Of a DNA stretch of 64,000 nucleotides, positions 19,840-29,792 are shown piece by piece; position 1 is the stretch's first letter, and every line of letters begins with the position of its first letter. A program made the position numbers and the translations under genes. The notes beneath the pieces were generated by a model that made no database searches, had not been told where the DNA came from, and saw only the letters and a program-made list of their open reading frames with translations. The stretch lies in NCBI GenBank assembly GCA_038503075.1, contig JBCAML010000008.1, positions 1,977,650 to 2,041,649 of the forward strand, written 5' to 3'. Origin of the DNA: Gyromitra esculenta. Taxonomy: Eukaryota > Ascomycota > Pezizomycetes > Pezizales > Discinaceae.

Positions 19840-22800
19840 CCCTTTTTCTTTACCTTTGTCTGCGTTTTCTATCTCGGGGTTTTCAGTATCGGATATCTGC
19901 ATGGAGGATCAGCTGGATGGGGAACACTTTGTTATTTCTTGTAACATTTCCCATAGCAATAAAATTATTAAAACCCATGCACTATTGGACACTGGAGCCT
20001 CTGGATTCGCTTTCATTGATAAGGAATTTGCGAGTCACCACTCCTTACCTCTCTCCCCCCTAAAAAACCCTAGACAACTAGAAGTCATAGATGGACGACC
20101 TGTTGCCTCAGGAGCCATCACACATATAGTGAACCTCAATTTATCCATCCAACAGCATCAAGAACAAGCCCCGTGTTTTGTAACCCAGCTAGGCCATTAC
20201 CCCTTGGTGTTAGGAATTCCGTGGATGAACTACCATGATGTTCGCCTTCATTTTGCCGACAAACGCATTGAGTTTAACTCTAAACTCTGCACCACCCACT
20301 GCTCCCCCGACACCGCTATCGTCTCCGCCCCCTCAATCCCCGCACCAGCTAAGCTCAACGTTTCTTTTATCAACGCCGCCAGCTTTAGGACCCTTACTCG
20401 GAAACGGTCCCTACAAGCTTACGCGATGTCACTCTACGAAATCAATAGAATTCTAGAGGAGAGAACCACAAAAGAAGAATGGAGGGCCAGAATCCCCGCC
20501 GAATATCACGACTTCTTAGATATGTTTGATAAGAAGAAAGCTCAAGGTCTATCCCCACGCCGACCCTATGATCATAAGATACAACTTCAAGACGGGAAGG
20601 AAGCACCATTTGGCCCTCTGTACGGGATGTCTCAGGAAGAGCTTATCGTCCTAAAGAAATACATTGAGGACAATCTTGAGAAAGGGTTTATCCGAGCCAG
20701 TTCTTCACCCGCCGGATCTCCTGTCCTCTTTGTCAAAAAGGCTGACGGCTCCCTCCGGTTATGCGTAGACTATCGTGGTCTTAATGCGATTACAGTCAAG
20801 GACCGTTATACCTCTCCCCTTATCCGTGAAACACTTGACCGATTAGCGAAAGCACAATGGTACACTAAACTCGACCTCCGAGATGGCTACCATCAAATCC
20901 GTATTGCTGAAGGGGATGAGTGGAAGACCGCCTTCCGCACCCGTTATGGGCTCTATGAGTATCAAGTTATGCCGTTCGGCCTAACTAACGCACCCGGGAC
21001 GTTTCAACGATTTGTCAACGACTGCCTAAAGGAATATCTAGATATATTCTGCACCGCCTATCTGGACGACATTCTCATCTATAGCGACACCTTCGCAGAG
21101 CATCAGATTCATGTCCGCAAGGTCCTCCAAACCCTCCAAGATAACGATATCCTGTTAAAACCGGAGAAATGCGAGTTTGAGGTACAGACTACCAAGTACC
21201 TTGGTCTCATTCTCACCCCTGATGGTATCAAAATGGACGAGGAGAAACTTAAAGCCGTCCGAGAATGGGGGACACCAAAAAGTGTAAAGGATGTCCAAGC
21301 ATTTCTAGGTTTTGCCAATTTTTACCGTCGATTCATCCTAGGATTCTCCAAACTCGCTGCCCCGCTCACCGCTCTCACCAAGAAAGGCATTGTCTTCGAA
21401 TGGACTGTCGAAGCTGATATAGCATTCGAAAACCTCAAACACGCCTTTACTACTGCCCCAATCCTTATCCATTTCGACCCAGACAAGAAAATCATTGTGG
21501 AAACAGTTGCCTCAGACTTCGTGTCCGGAGGAGTACTATCCCAGTACGATGATAACGGTGTCCTACATCCGGTGGCCTTCTTCTCGAAGAAACATTCCCC
21601 GGCGGAATGCAATTATGAGATTTACGATAAAGAGCTGTTAGCCATCATCCGTGTTTTCGAAGAATGGCGCCCAGAGCTTGAGGGATCAAAGCACCCGATC
21701 GATGTGATTAGTGATCATAAGAATCTTGAGTACTTCATGAGCACTAAACAACTCAATCGACGTCAGGCTAGATGGGCCGAGTATTTATCACGTTTCGACT
21801 TTGTAATCACGTATCGACCAGGAAGCCAAGGAGGAAAACCCGATGCACTTACTAGGAGATCAGGAGATCTCCCCAAGGAAGGGGATGAAAGACTGGTACA
21901 CCAGAGCCAAGTAGTGTTGAAGAAAGAAAACATTGATCCCAAGCTAAGTTTGTTGTCGGCTTCTTTGTCAAATGAAGCCGCTGAATTGGACGCTCCCCTA
22001 GAAAAACTCTTTCTAGAAGGATATATCGCTGACAAGTTCCCTGAAAAAATAATTCTAGCACTGAAGAACAAGGAACAACAGTCAAAGGAAATTACCCTTA
22101 GCGAGTGTACCAATGAGCATGATAGACTCTATTACCGAGGAAACCTTTATGTACCAGACTTCGACCCCCTTCGCTTGGAACTCGTTAAAAGACATCATGA
22201 TACTCCCGCAGCAGGACACCCGGGACGAGATAAAACCTTTGAACTTATAAGTAGAAGGTTTTACTGGCCAAGGATGAGGGAAACAATTAGTCGTTATGTA
22301 CGCAATTGCCACATCTGTCAGAAGGCTAAGCCGGTCACCCAACGTACACAAGGTGTTCTCCGCCCCCTACCTATCCCAAATCGCCCTTGGCAAGAAATCT
22401 CGATGGATTTCGTGACAGGCCTCCCGGAGTCGAACGGTTATGACGCTATTATGGTAGTGGTAGACCGCCTATCGAAAATGCGACATCTTATCCCGTGCAA
22501 TACTACTGTTAATTCACGGGATGTTGCAGATCTCTACCTTCAACATGTCTGGAAACTCCATGGCCTACCGATATATGTCACCTCCGACCGGGGAACGCAG
22601 TTCACTGCCCACTTCTGGAAGGAGCTTTGCCAGCGCTTAGGAATTCAAGCTAGGATGTCAACAGCCTTCCACCCAGAAACCGACGGACAAACGGAGCAAT
22701 TAAACGCGGTTATGGAACAATACCTCCGCTCCTATGTGTCCTATCAGCAAGAAGACTGGAGTAAATGGCTACCCATGGCGGAGTTCTCCGCTAATAACCA

Positions 22801-23360
22801 GGAATCAGCTAGCACCAAAGTTTCGCCTTTCTTTGCGAACTACGGATATCATCCCCGCTTTGATACCTCTATTATTCCTTCAACAACCACGGCCCAAAGT
22901 CTGGATTCTTTGACCTTTGCAACTAAGATGCAAGACTTGTACGATCACCTCCGAACTCAGATTCGAACAGCTCAGGACATTCAGGAAATCTCCACCAATA
23001 AACACCGAACTCCTGCCCCGGCCTATCAAGTAAATGACCAAGTGTTCGTATCAATGAAGAACATCCGGACCGTTCGTAACGCCCGGAAACTCGATTGGAA
23101 GTGGATGGGGCCCTACCCGGTAAAAAAGATAGTGTCACCCTTTACGTATGAGATTGATTTACCATCCTCCGTCAAGTATCACCCTGTCTTTCATGTATCA
23201 CTTCTTAAGCCGGTCGCCCATGACCCTCTTCCAGGACAAGTTATTCCTCCCCCACCTCCGATCGTTGTTAATGAACAGGAGGAATATTTCATTGAAAAAA
23301 TCCTCGATCAACGAGCATATCGCGGACGACAACAATACCTTGTCGAATGGACTGGCTACG
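19796..23360 (+). CDS. Pol of element A (main part; last codons at 29248-29384)
   Basis: Expressed by -1 frameshift from gag, in all about 1233 codons including the 46 that follow the element B insertion. The domains in order are aspartic protease (LLDTGASGFAFID), reverse transcriptase ([14 protein letters not shown], then [13 protein letters not shown]), RNase H, integrase zinc finger (H..H..C..C in HHDTPAAGH...CHICQKAK), the DDE core (MDFVTGLPES, TSDRGTQF, HPETDGQTE) and a chromodomain (EYFIEKIL, YLVEWTGY). The RNase H motif reads ETVASDF, whereas B has ETDASDF and the C2 copy has ESDASDF, so the first catalytic Asp is lost (codon 21506-21508). The frame is otherwise open. Element B enters between the Tyr codon of EWTGY and the following Ala codon. 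Confidence 0.9.
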
Positions 23361-23780
23361 TTTCACGGATGGAACCGGGTAATGGGTTGAGATGAGGTTG
23401 TTCGAAGTAAGCGAAGGGTTGTTGGGATATAATGGCTTTGTTGTTCGGTTATGTTTCGGTTGTCGCCGGGTTGCTGATTTGTACTACGGGAAAGCGGGGT
23501 ATTTAAGCGGAGGATTTCGGTCGTTGTTGTTCTTTTCTCTTCTTTCCTTAAGCAACGTTCTCGTTTACCTTCTTCTGTGTCTATTGCAAATACAATCTCG
23601 GTTCTCCCTCAGAACCCTTGCTGTCGCTGTTCACTTCGCTGCACTTATCTCGCCTTGAGATAGACCCCTCGTAGAACTTGTAGAAACACTGCACTCCTCG
23701 AACGTGTTAGTACCTCGCCTAAGTAGCACTGCTCACCTTCAGGGATACTGAAGGGCTTAACGAGGGACTGAACCGTGAGA
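23361..23780 (+). repeat. 5' LTR of element B
   Basis: 420 nt, TTTCACGG to CCGTGAGA. The U3 half differs from element A, while the R/U5 half shares AAGCAACGTTCTCGTTTA and the U5 hairpin (CCTTCAG-GGATA-CTGAAGG). A TATTTAAGCGG TATA-like motif lies upstream of the shared AAGCAACGT. Confidence 0.9.
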
Positions 23781-23855
23781 TTACGTTGCTTCCTACATCT
23801 ACACCTTCTACCACCCGATCCACACAAAAGCATACCTACCCCCATCGACTCCACC

Positions 23856-25140
23856 ATGGAAGGAGCTGCCGTCGCCACAAAACGCTTCCCCACCAGGGAA
23901 GCTTTCGCCCAAGCCTACCGAGACGATCCCGCGGAACTCTATAACGAGCTCAGGGACCTCAATCAAGCCCTGGAGGACCAAATCGATGTCCTCCAGGAAA
24001 GCGAGCGAGAAGCTGAGGTCAAACTCAACACAGCTCGCATTCAAACCGATAACGCCCTCCGCCATGCCACAGAACAAGACCAACGAGTTACTGAGGCTGC
24101 AAGTCTAATCCCGGGCTGCGACAGGAGCGAAACGAAGCTCGAGCCGCTACTCAAGCCCCTCCCGCTCCACCTAACCTCACGGCCACCCCACCTCCACCAA
24201 CAAATTCTCACCGATCAGAACGGATGCCAGATCCTGAAAAATTCGATGGATCTCGAACTAAACTCCCCGGTTTTATCCTACAACTCCGCTCCAAACTCAC
24301 TGTCAACCGGGACCGCTTCGCCAACGAGACCACAATGATCCTCTATACTATCAACCGTCTAGAAGGAGCAGCGTTGGAACAAGTTCGGCACACCGTTCTC
24401 CCCTCAGGCCTCACCACCTGGACCAGTGCGGAGCAACTCATCACCGCCCTAGAAACTGCCTTTGGCGATCCAGACCCAACCGGCACCGCTCGACGAGAGC
24501 TCCATCAACTCCGTCAAGGGAAACGTGATTTTCGGCTTATCTAGCCGACTTTCAAAGAATCATGGGTCAGTTAAATTTTGACGAGAATTCTAAGATGGAT
24601 GCCCTGGAACATGGCATGTCGGAAGAACTCAAGGAAGCAATGGTTTTTGCACCCATCGCCCCCGCCAACCTCCCGGAGATGATTCTCACCCTGACCCGAT
24701 TGGATAACCGAATCCGAGCTCGCAAGGCAGAGAAACGGGGAAACGCCAGAGAAAATATGGGCCAATTCAGTGCCCCCGCCGCCTTCACCCCTGCTTCCTC
24801 CTTTACCGCAGGAGGACTAGCCCCTATGGACCTATCGTTCGGACGCACCAGCAATCTTTCTCGCCCTCCTCAAGACCAACGATATACAATGGTCAACGGA
24901 CGAAGAAAGCTTTCGGAGGAAGAGAAACAGTGGCGCCGCGCCACCGGAAAGTGTATGTTCTGTGCTGCCCCGGACCACTCCTACGCCAATTGCCCCTCTG
25001 CTCCGAAAAAGCCTACGATGAGAGGAGCCCTCACCGCCCCACCTGCTAACCGCACGCCCCCGGCCTCTTCCCTACCGCCGCCACCTCTCCCGCCTCAATT
25101 TTTTGCCTTAGAGTCTGCAAGCGCCTCAAGCGAGCTTTAA
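23856..25140 (+). pseudogene. Gag of element B, broken by three 1-nt deletions
   Basis: Same protein as the element A Gag but spread over three frames: 23856 to about 24110, then about 24110 to 24530 (ends RDFRLI and a stop at 24544), then about 24530 to 25140. Aligned with A, single bases are missing near 24111 (after LIARLRQ in A), near 24530 (FSAYLAD in A) and just before the slippery site (GAG GCT in A, GAG CT here). The zinc knuckle CMFCAAPDHSYANC is still present. The third deletion also takes TTTAAAC out of the register needed for frameshifting. Sequencing error cannot be excluded for single-base gaps, but none falls in a homopolymer longer than four. Confidence 0.85.
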
Positions 25141-25179
25141 ACTAGTTCAACCAAGGTCGATCAGTGACCCTACCTTGGT
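25136..25179 (+). promoter_or_regulatory. -1 frameshift signal of element B (register lost)
   Basis: TTTAAAC at 25136-25142, then TAG, a 7-nt spacer and a perfect 7-bp stem, ACCAAGG (25150-25156) and CCTTGGT (25173-25179), with a 16-nt loop nearly identical to element A. The stem differs from A at two base pairs, and both halves changed together. Confidence 0.75.
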
Positions 25180-28100
25180 TTCAAATTTTTTACCTTTATC
25201 TGCATTTTCTATTTCTGGGTTTTCTATTTCTGGTATAAGCGTGGAGGATCAATTGGATGGGGAACACTTTGTAGTAGCATGCAAGATTTCCCATAGCAAT
25301 AAAGTTATCAACACCCACGCTTTACTAGATACCGGGGCCTCAGGATTTGCATTTATTGATAAAAAATTCGCGAGTCACCATTCTCTCCCTCTTACCCCCC
25401 TAAAAACACCTCGACAACTTGAAGTTATCGATGGACGCCCTGTTGCCTCCGGAGATATCACCCATATCGCTCGACTTAATTTATCCATTGGAAACCACCA
25501 AGAACAAGCGCCCTGTTTTGTAACTCAATTGGGTCACTATCCCTTGGTCTTAGGAATACCATGGATGAAACATCACGATGTGCATCTACAGTTCGCCGAT
25601 AAACGCATTGAGTTTAACTCTAGACTCTGCACCACCCACTGCGCCCCTCACTCCCCTGTCGTCATCTCCCCATCAATCCCTGCTCCCCCAAGACTAAATA
25701 TGTCCTTCATCGGCGCCGCTAGCTTTCGGACTCTCACTAGAAAACGTACCCACCAAGCCTACGCTATGTCCCTCTATGAGATTAACAAACTCATAGATAA
25801 TACAACCACCAAGGAAGAATGGAAGTCTAGGATCCCCGTTGAGTACCACGACTTCCTAGATATGTTTGACAAAGCAAAAGCCCAAGGACTACCCCCACGC
25901 CGCCCCTACGACCATAAAATACAACTAATGGAGGGGAAGGATGCACCGTTTGGACCACTTTATGGGATGTCAAGAGAGGAACTCATTGTCCTTAAGAAGT
26001 ACATCGAAGATAACCTGGAGAAAGGCTTTATTCGCGCTAGCTCCTCCCCTGCGGGTTCCCCTGTATTATTCGTGAAAAAAGCAGACGGCTCCCTACGACT
26101 ATGTGTTGACTATAGAGGCCTAAACGCCATTACAGTCAAGGATCGGTACACCTCCCCTCTCATACGAGAAACTCTAGACCGACTAGCGAAAGCCCAGTGG
26201 TATACCAAGCTCGACCTTCGCGACGGGTATCATCAGATTCGAATCGCCGAGGGAGAGGAATGGAAAACCGCTTTCCGAACCCGCTATGGCCTCTACGAAT
26301 ACCAGGTAATGCCTTTCGGACTAACCAACGCTCCCGGCACCTTTCAGCGCTTCGTCAACGACTGCCTCACTGAATATCTAGATGTCTTTTGTACAGCATA
26401 CCTAGACGATATTCTCATCTACAGTGATACCTTCGAAGAACACCAAACCCATGTTCGAAAAGTCCTACAAACACTGAAGAATAATAACATTCTCCTTAAA
26501 CCCGAGAAATGCGAGTTTAACGTACAGACAACGAAGTATCTGGGCCTAATCCTCACCCCCGATGGCATTAAGATGGACGAAGAGAAATTAAAAGCCGTCC
26601 GAGAATGGGGAACTCCAAAGAGTGTCAAAGACGTACAAGCATTCCTAGGATTTGCTAACTTTTACCGCCGATTTATCCTGGGATTCTCAAAACTCGCTTC
26701 GCCTCTTACTGCCCTTACAAAAAAAGGCATCAACTTCGAATGGACCGTCGAAGCCGAAATCGCCTTCGAAAATCTGAAATACGCGTTCACTACGGCCCCC
26801 ATCCTCATCCACTTTGACCCTGATAAAAAAATCATTGTGGAAACCGACGCTTCAGACTTCGTATCAGGCGGAGTCCTATCTCAGTACGATGACGCAGGAA
26901 TCCTCCACCCCGTAGCCTTCTTTTCAAAGAAGCATTCACCAGCGGAATGTAATTACGAAATCTATGATAAGGAGCTATTGGCCATCATCCGTGTTTTCGA
27001 GGAATGGCGCCCCGAGCTTGAAGGATCAAAGCACCCGATTGATGTGATTAGTGACCACAAGAATCTTGAGTACTTCATGAGCACTAAGCAACTCAATCGA
27101 CGCCAAGCTAGATGGGCCAAGTATTTATCACGCTTCGACTTCGTAATCACGTATCGACCAGGAAGCCAGGGAGGAAAACCCGATGCGCTTACTAGGAGAT
27201 CAGGAGATCTCCCCAAGGAGGGAGATGAAAGACTGGCACACCAGAGCCAAGTGGTGTTAAAAAAGGAGAATATTGATCCTAAGCTAAGTTTGTTGTCGGC
27301 TTCTTTGTCAAATGAAGCCGCTGAACTGGACGCACCCCTAGAAAAACTCTTCCTAGAAGGATATATCGCTGATAAATTCCCCGAAAAAATACTTCTAGCA
27401 CTGAAGAATAAGGAACGACAGTCAAAGGAAATCACCCTTAGCGAGTGTACCGATGAAAACGATAAACTCTACTACAGAGGAAGCCTTTATGTGCCAGACT
27501 TCGACCCCCTCCGCTTAGAAATCATTAAAAGACATCACGATATCCCCGCAGCAGGACACCCAGGACGGGATAAAACCTTTGAACTTATAAGCAGAAGGTT
27601 TTACTGGCCAAAGATGAGAGAAATAATTGGCCGCTATGTACGCAACTGCCATGTCTGTCAAAAGGCTAAGCCAGTTACCCAACGTACGCAAGGTGTTCTC
27701 CGTCCTCTACCCATCCCTAATCGCCCGTGGCAAGAAGTGTCTATGGATTTTGTGACAGGCCTTCCAGAATCCGATGGTTATGATGCAATTATGGTAGTAG
27801 TAGACCGCTTGTCGAAAATGCGCCATTTGATACCCTGTAATACCACGGTTAATTCCCGAGATGTGGCCAATCTATACCTTCAGTACGTCTGGAAACTTCA
27901 TGGACTACCTACACACGTTACGTCGGACCGAGGTACTCAATTCACGGCCCACTTCTGGAAAGAGCTCTGTCAACGCTTAGGAATTCAATCCCGAATGTCT
28001 ACTGCCTTTCATCCTGAAACCGATGGACAAACAGAACGATTGAACGCAGTTATGGAGCAATATCTACGCTCCTATGTGTCTTATCAACAGGAAGACTGGA

Positions 28101-28846
28101 GCAAGTGGCTACCGATGGCTGAGTTCTCTGCTAATAACCAAGAGTCAGCTAGTACTAAGACCTCTCCCTTCTTTGCGAATTACGGATATCACCCACGCTT
28201 CGACACCTCTATCGTTCCAACAAAGACCTCCCCCCAAAGCCTAGATGCGGCATCTTTTGCTCAGACCATGCAAGATTTGTATGACCATTTACGAACGCAA
28301 ATAAGGACGGCACAAGACACCCAGGAAACCGCCACTAATAAGCACCGTATGCCAGCCCCTTCGTACCAAGTCAATGACCAAGTCTTCGTTTCAATGAAGA
28401 ATATCAGGACAATACGTAATGCTCGAAAACTGGACTGGAAATGGATGGGACCCTACCCTGTTAAGAAGATAGTGTCTCCCTTTGCTTACGAAATTGACCT
28501 TCCTGTGTCGGTTAAGTATCATCCTGTCTTTCACGTTTCCTTGTTGAAACCTGCGGCCAATGATCCCCTTCCTGGACAAGTGATTCCTCCACCATCCCCG
28601 GTTATAGTTAACGATCAAGAGGAATACTTTATCGAAAAAATCCTCGAGCAACGAATCTACCATGGACAAAGACAGTACCTTATTGAATGGACTGGCTATG
28701 CCCATCCTACCTGGGAACCCGCAGAAGATCTTCAGGATACCGCTGCCCTCGAGACATTTTTAACTACGATACCTACGACAGATCTTAAGGTTCGCAGGAG
28801 CTCACGCTTAAGACGGGGGGCTACTTTCACGGATGGAACCGGGTAA
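25136..28846 (+). CDS. Pol of element B, complete
   Basis: Uninterrupted frame of 1236 codons from the slippery site to TAA at 28844-28846, which lies inside the 3' LTR. The domains are protease (LLDTGASGFAFID), reverse transcriptase with YLDD, RNase H with its catalytic Asp present (ETDASDF), integrase zinc finger (HHDIPAAGH...CHVCQKAK), DDE core (MDFVTGLPES, TSDRGTQF, HPETDGQTE) and a full chromodomain (EYFIEKIL...YLIEWTGYAHPTWEPAEDL). The chromodomain normally targets integration to marked histones. All catalytic residues that I can check are present, so this enzyme could act in trans. No proper ATG begins the frame, as expected for a frameshift product. Confidence 0.92.
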   Translation, partial: FKLVQPRSISDPTLVSNFLPLSAFSISGFSISGISVEDQLDGEHFVVACKISHSNKVINTHALLDTGASGFAFIDKKFASHHSLPLTPLKTPRQLEVIDGRPVASGDITHIARLNLSIGNHQEQAPCFVTQLGHYPLVLGIPWMKHHDVHLQFADKRIEFNSRLCTTHCAPHSPVVISPSIPAPPRLNMSFIGAASFRTLTRKRTHQAYAMSLYEINKLIDNTTTKEEWKSRIPVEYHDFLDMFDKAKAQGLPPRRPYDHKIQLMEGKDAPFGPLYGMSREELIVLKKYIEDNLEKGFIRASSSPAGSPVLFVKKADGSLRLCVDYRGLNAITVKDRYTSPLIRETLDRLAKAQWYTKLDLRDGYHQIRIAEGEEWKTAFRTRYGLYEYQVMPFGLTNAPGTFQRFVNDCLTEYLDVFCTAYLDDILIYSDTFEEHQTHVRKVLQTLKNNNILLKPEKCEFNVQTTKYLGLILTPDGIKMDEEKLKAVREWGTPKSVKDVQAFLGFANFYRRFILGFSKLASPLTALTKKGINFEWTVEAEIAFENLKYAFTTAPILIHFDPDKKIIVETDASDFVSGGVLSQYDDAGILHPVAFFSKKHSPAECNYEIYDKELLAIIRVFEEWRPELEGSKHPIDVISDHKNLEYFMSTKQLNRRQARWAKYLSRFDFVITYRPGSQGGKPDALTRRSGDLPKEGDERLAHQSQVVLKKENIDPKLSLLSASLSNEAAELDAPLEKLFLEGYIADKFPEKILLALKNKERQSKEITLSECTDENDKLYYRGSLYVPDFDPLRLEIIKRHHDIPAAGHPGRDKTFELISRRFYWPKMREIIGRYVRNCHVCQKAKPVTQRTQGVLRPLPIPNRPWQEVSMDFVTGLPESDGYDAIMVVVDRLSKMRHLIPCNTTVNSRDVANLYLQYVWKLHGLPTHVTSDRGTQFTAHFWKELCQRLGIQSRMSTAFHPETDGQTERLNAVMEQYLRSYVSYQQEDWSKWLPMAEFSANNQESASTKTSPFFANYGYHPRFDTSIVPTKTSPQSLDAASFAQTMQDLYDHLRTQIRTAQDTQETATNKHRMPAPSYQVNDQVFVSMKNIRTIRNARKLDWKWMGPYPVKKIVSPFAYEIDLPVSVKYHPVFHVSLLKPAANDPLPGQVIPPPSPVIVNDQEEYFIEKILEQRIYHGQRQYLIEWTGYAHPTWEPAEDLQDTAALETFLTTIPTTDLKVRRSSRLRRGATFTDGTG

Positions 28847-29242
28847 TGGGTTGAGATGAGGTTGTTCGAAGTAAGCGAAGGGTTGTTGGGATATAATGGC
28901 TTTGTTGTTCGGTTATGTTTCGGTTGTCGCCGGGTTGCTGATTTGTACTACGGGAAAGCGGGGTATTTAAGCGGAGGATTTCGGTCGTTGTTGTTTTCTT
29001 CTCTTCTTTCCTTAAGCAACGTTCTCGTTTACCTTCTCTTGTAATTGCGGAATACTATCTCGGTTCTACCTCAGAACCCTCGCTGTCGCTGTCCACCTCG
29101 CTGCACTTATCTCGCCTTGAGATAGACCCCTCGTAGAACTTGTAGAAACACTGCACTCCTCGAACGTGTTAGTACCTCGCCTAAGTAGCACTGCTCACCT
29201 TCAGGGATACTGAAGGGCTTAACGAGGGACTGAACCGTGAGA
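28825..29242 (+). repeat. 3' LTR of element B
   Basis: 418 nt. It is preceded by a purine tract AAGACGGGGGG and the four bases CTAC, so the purine tract does not directly touch the LTR. By eye it is identical to the 5' LTR except for a dense cluster of substitutions and short indels in the middle. Confidence 0.9.
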
Positions 29243-29247
29243 CTACG

Positions 29248-29384
29248 CCCATCCTACCTGGGAACCCGTGGAAGACCTTCAGGATACTGCTGCTCTCGAC
29301 GAGTTTTTAGCTATGACAACTGCTACTAGTTCTAAAGTTCGCAGGAGCTCACGCTTAAGACGGGGGGCTACTTTCACGGATTAA
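29248..29384 (+). pseudogene. End of element A pol (chromodomain remainder)
   Basis: Continues the A chromodomain after the B insertion (AHPTWEPVEDLQDTAALDEF) and ends TAA at 29382-29384 inside the A 3' LTR. The frame joins the part ending at 23360 exactly. The last residues (KVRRSSRLRRGATF) match element B. Confidence 0.88.
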
Positions 29385-29787
29385 GGATTGGATAAGGGTT
29401 AGGTTTCGGTTCGAAGTTGGATACAGGCTGTGGGGTTATTGTGCTATAATGTTATTGTATTTTCGGGTGTTATTGGCTATTGGGTTTTCGGTTGAGAAAG
29501 CGGGGTATTTAAGCGACGGATTTCTTATCACTTTGTGTCTTCTCTTCTTCTTCTTTCTTTAAGCAACGTTCTCGTTTACTTCTACCTGTATTATCTCAAT
29601 ACTACTTCGGTTCTATCTCAGAATCTTCGCTGTCGCTGTGAAACATCGTCGATACTTCGCCTTGAAGTATACCTCCCGTAGAACGTGTAGAAACATCGCA
29701 CTCTTCGAACGAGTTAGTATCTCGCTTAAGTAGCACTGCTCACCTTCAGGGATACTGAAGGGCTTAGCGAGAGACTGAACCGTGAGA
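29372..29787 (+). repeat. 3' LTR of element A
   Basis: 416 nt, two substitutions from the 5' copy by eye (TTATCGGC to TTATTGGC, and CTCACTTAAG to CTCGCTTAAG). It is preceded by the same purine tract and CTAC as in element B. CAGGA follows, and then LINE ORF2 resumes. Confidence 0.92.
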
Positions 29788-29792
29788 CAGGA

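Larger units (their letters stand above)
23361..29242 (+). mobile_element. Ty3/Gypsy chromovirus, element B, nested in A
   Basis: LTRs at 23361-23780 and 28825-29242 are flanked by CTACG (23356-23360, 29243-29247), which splits the element A chromodomain. Removing B restores the A reading frame across EWTGY and AHPTWEP. Pol is fully open but gag has three one-base deletions, so B could move only with Gag supplied by another copy. Differences between its LTRs are confined to one block of about 110 nt. It is the last of the three stacked insertions. Confidence 0.93.
18014..29787 (+). mobile_element. Ty3/Gypsy chromovirus, element A (host of element B)
   Basis: Two 416-nt LTRs (18014-18429 and 29372-29787) differ by only two substitutions by eye and are flanked by CAGGA (18009-18013, 29788-29792). 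Inside are gag (18504-19805) and pol in the -1 frame (19796-23360 continuing at 29248-29384). The domain order is protease, reverse transcriptase, RNase H, integrase, chromodomain. Element B sits inside the chromodomain. Transcription is plus-strand. The catalytic Asp of RNase H is replaced by Val, so this copy was probably already non-autonomous. Confidence 0.93.

Noticed and set aside
18014..29787. Whether the regularly spaced similar blocks could be a CRISPR array
   Set aside because: The repeats are four LTR copies several kilobases apart in a eukaryotic retroelement nest. No short repeat-spacer array exists in the window.
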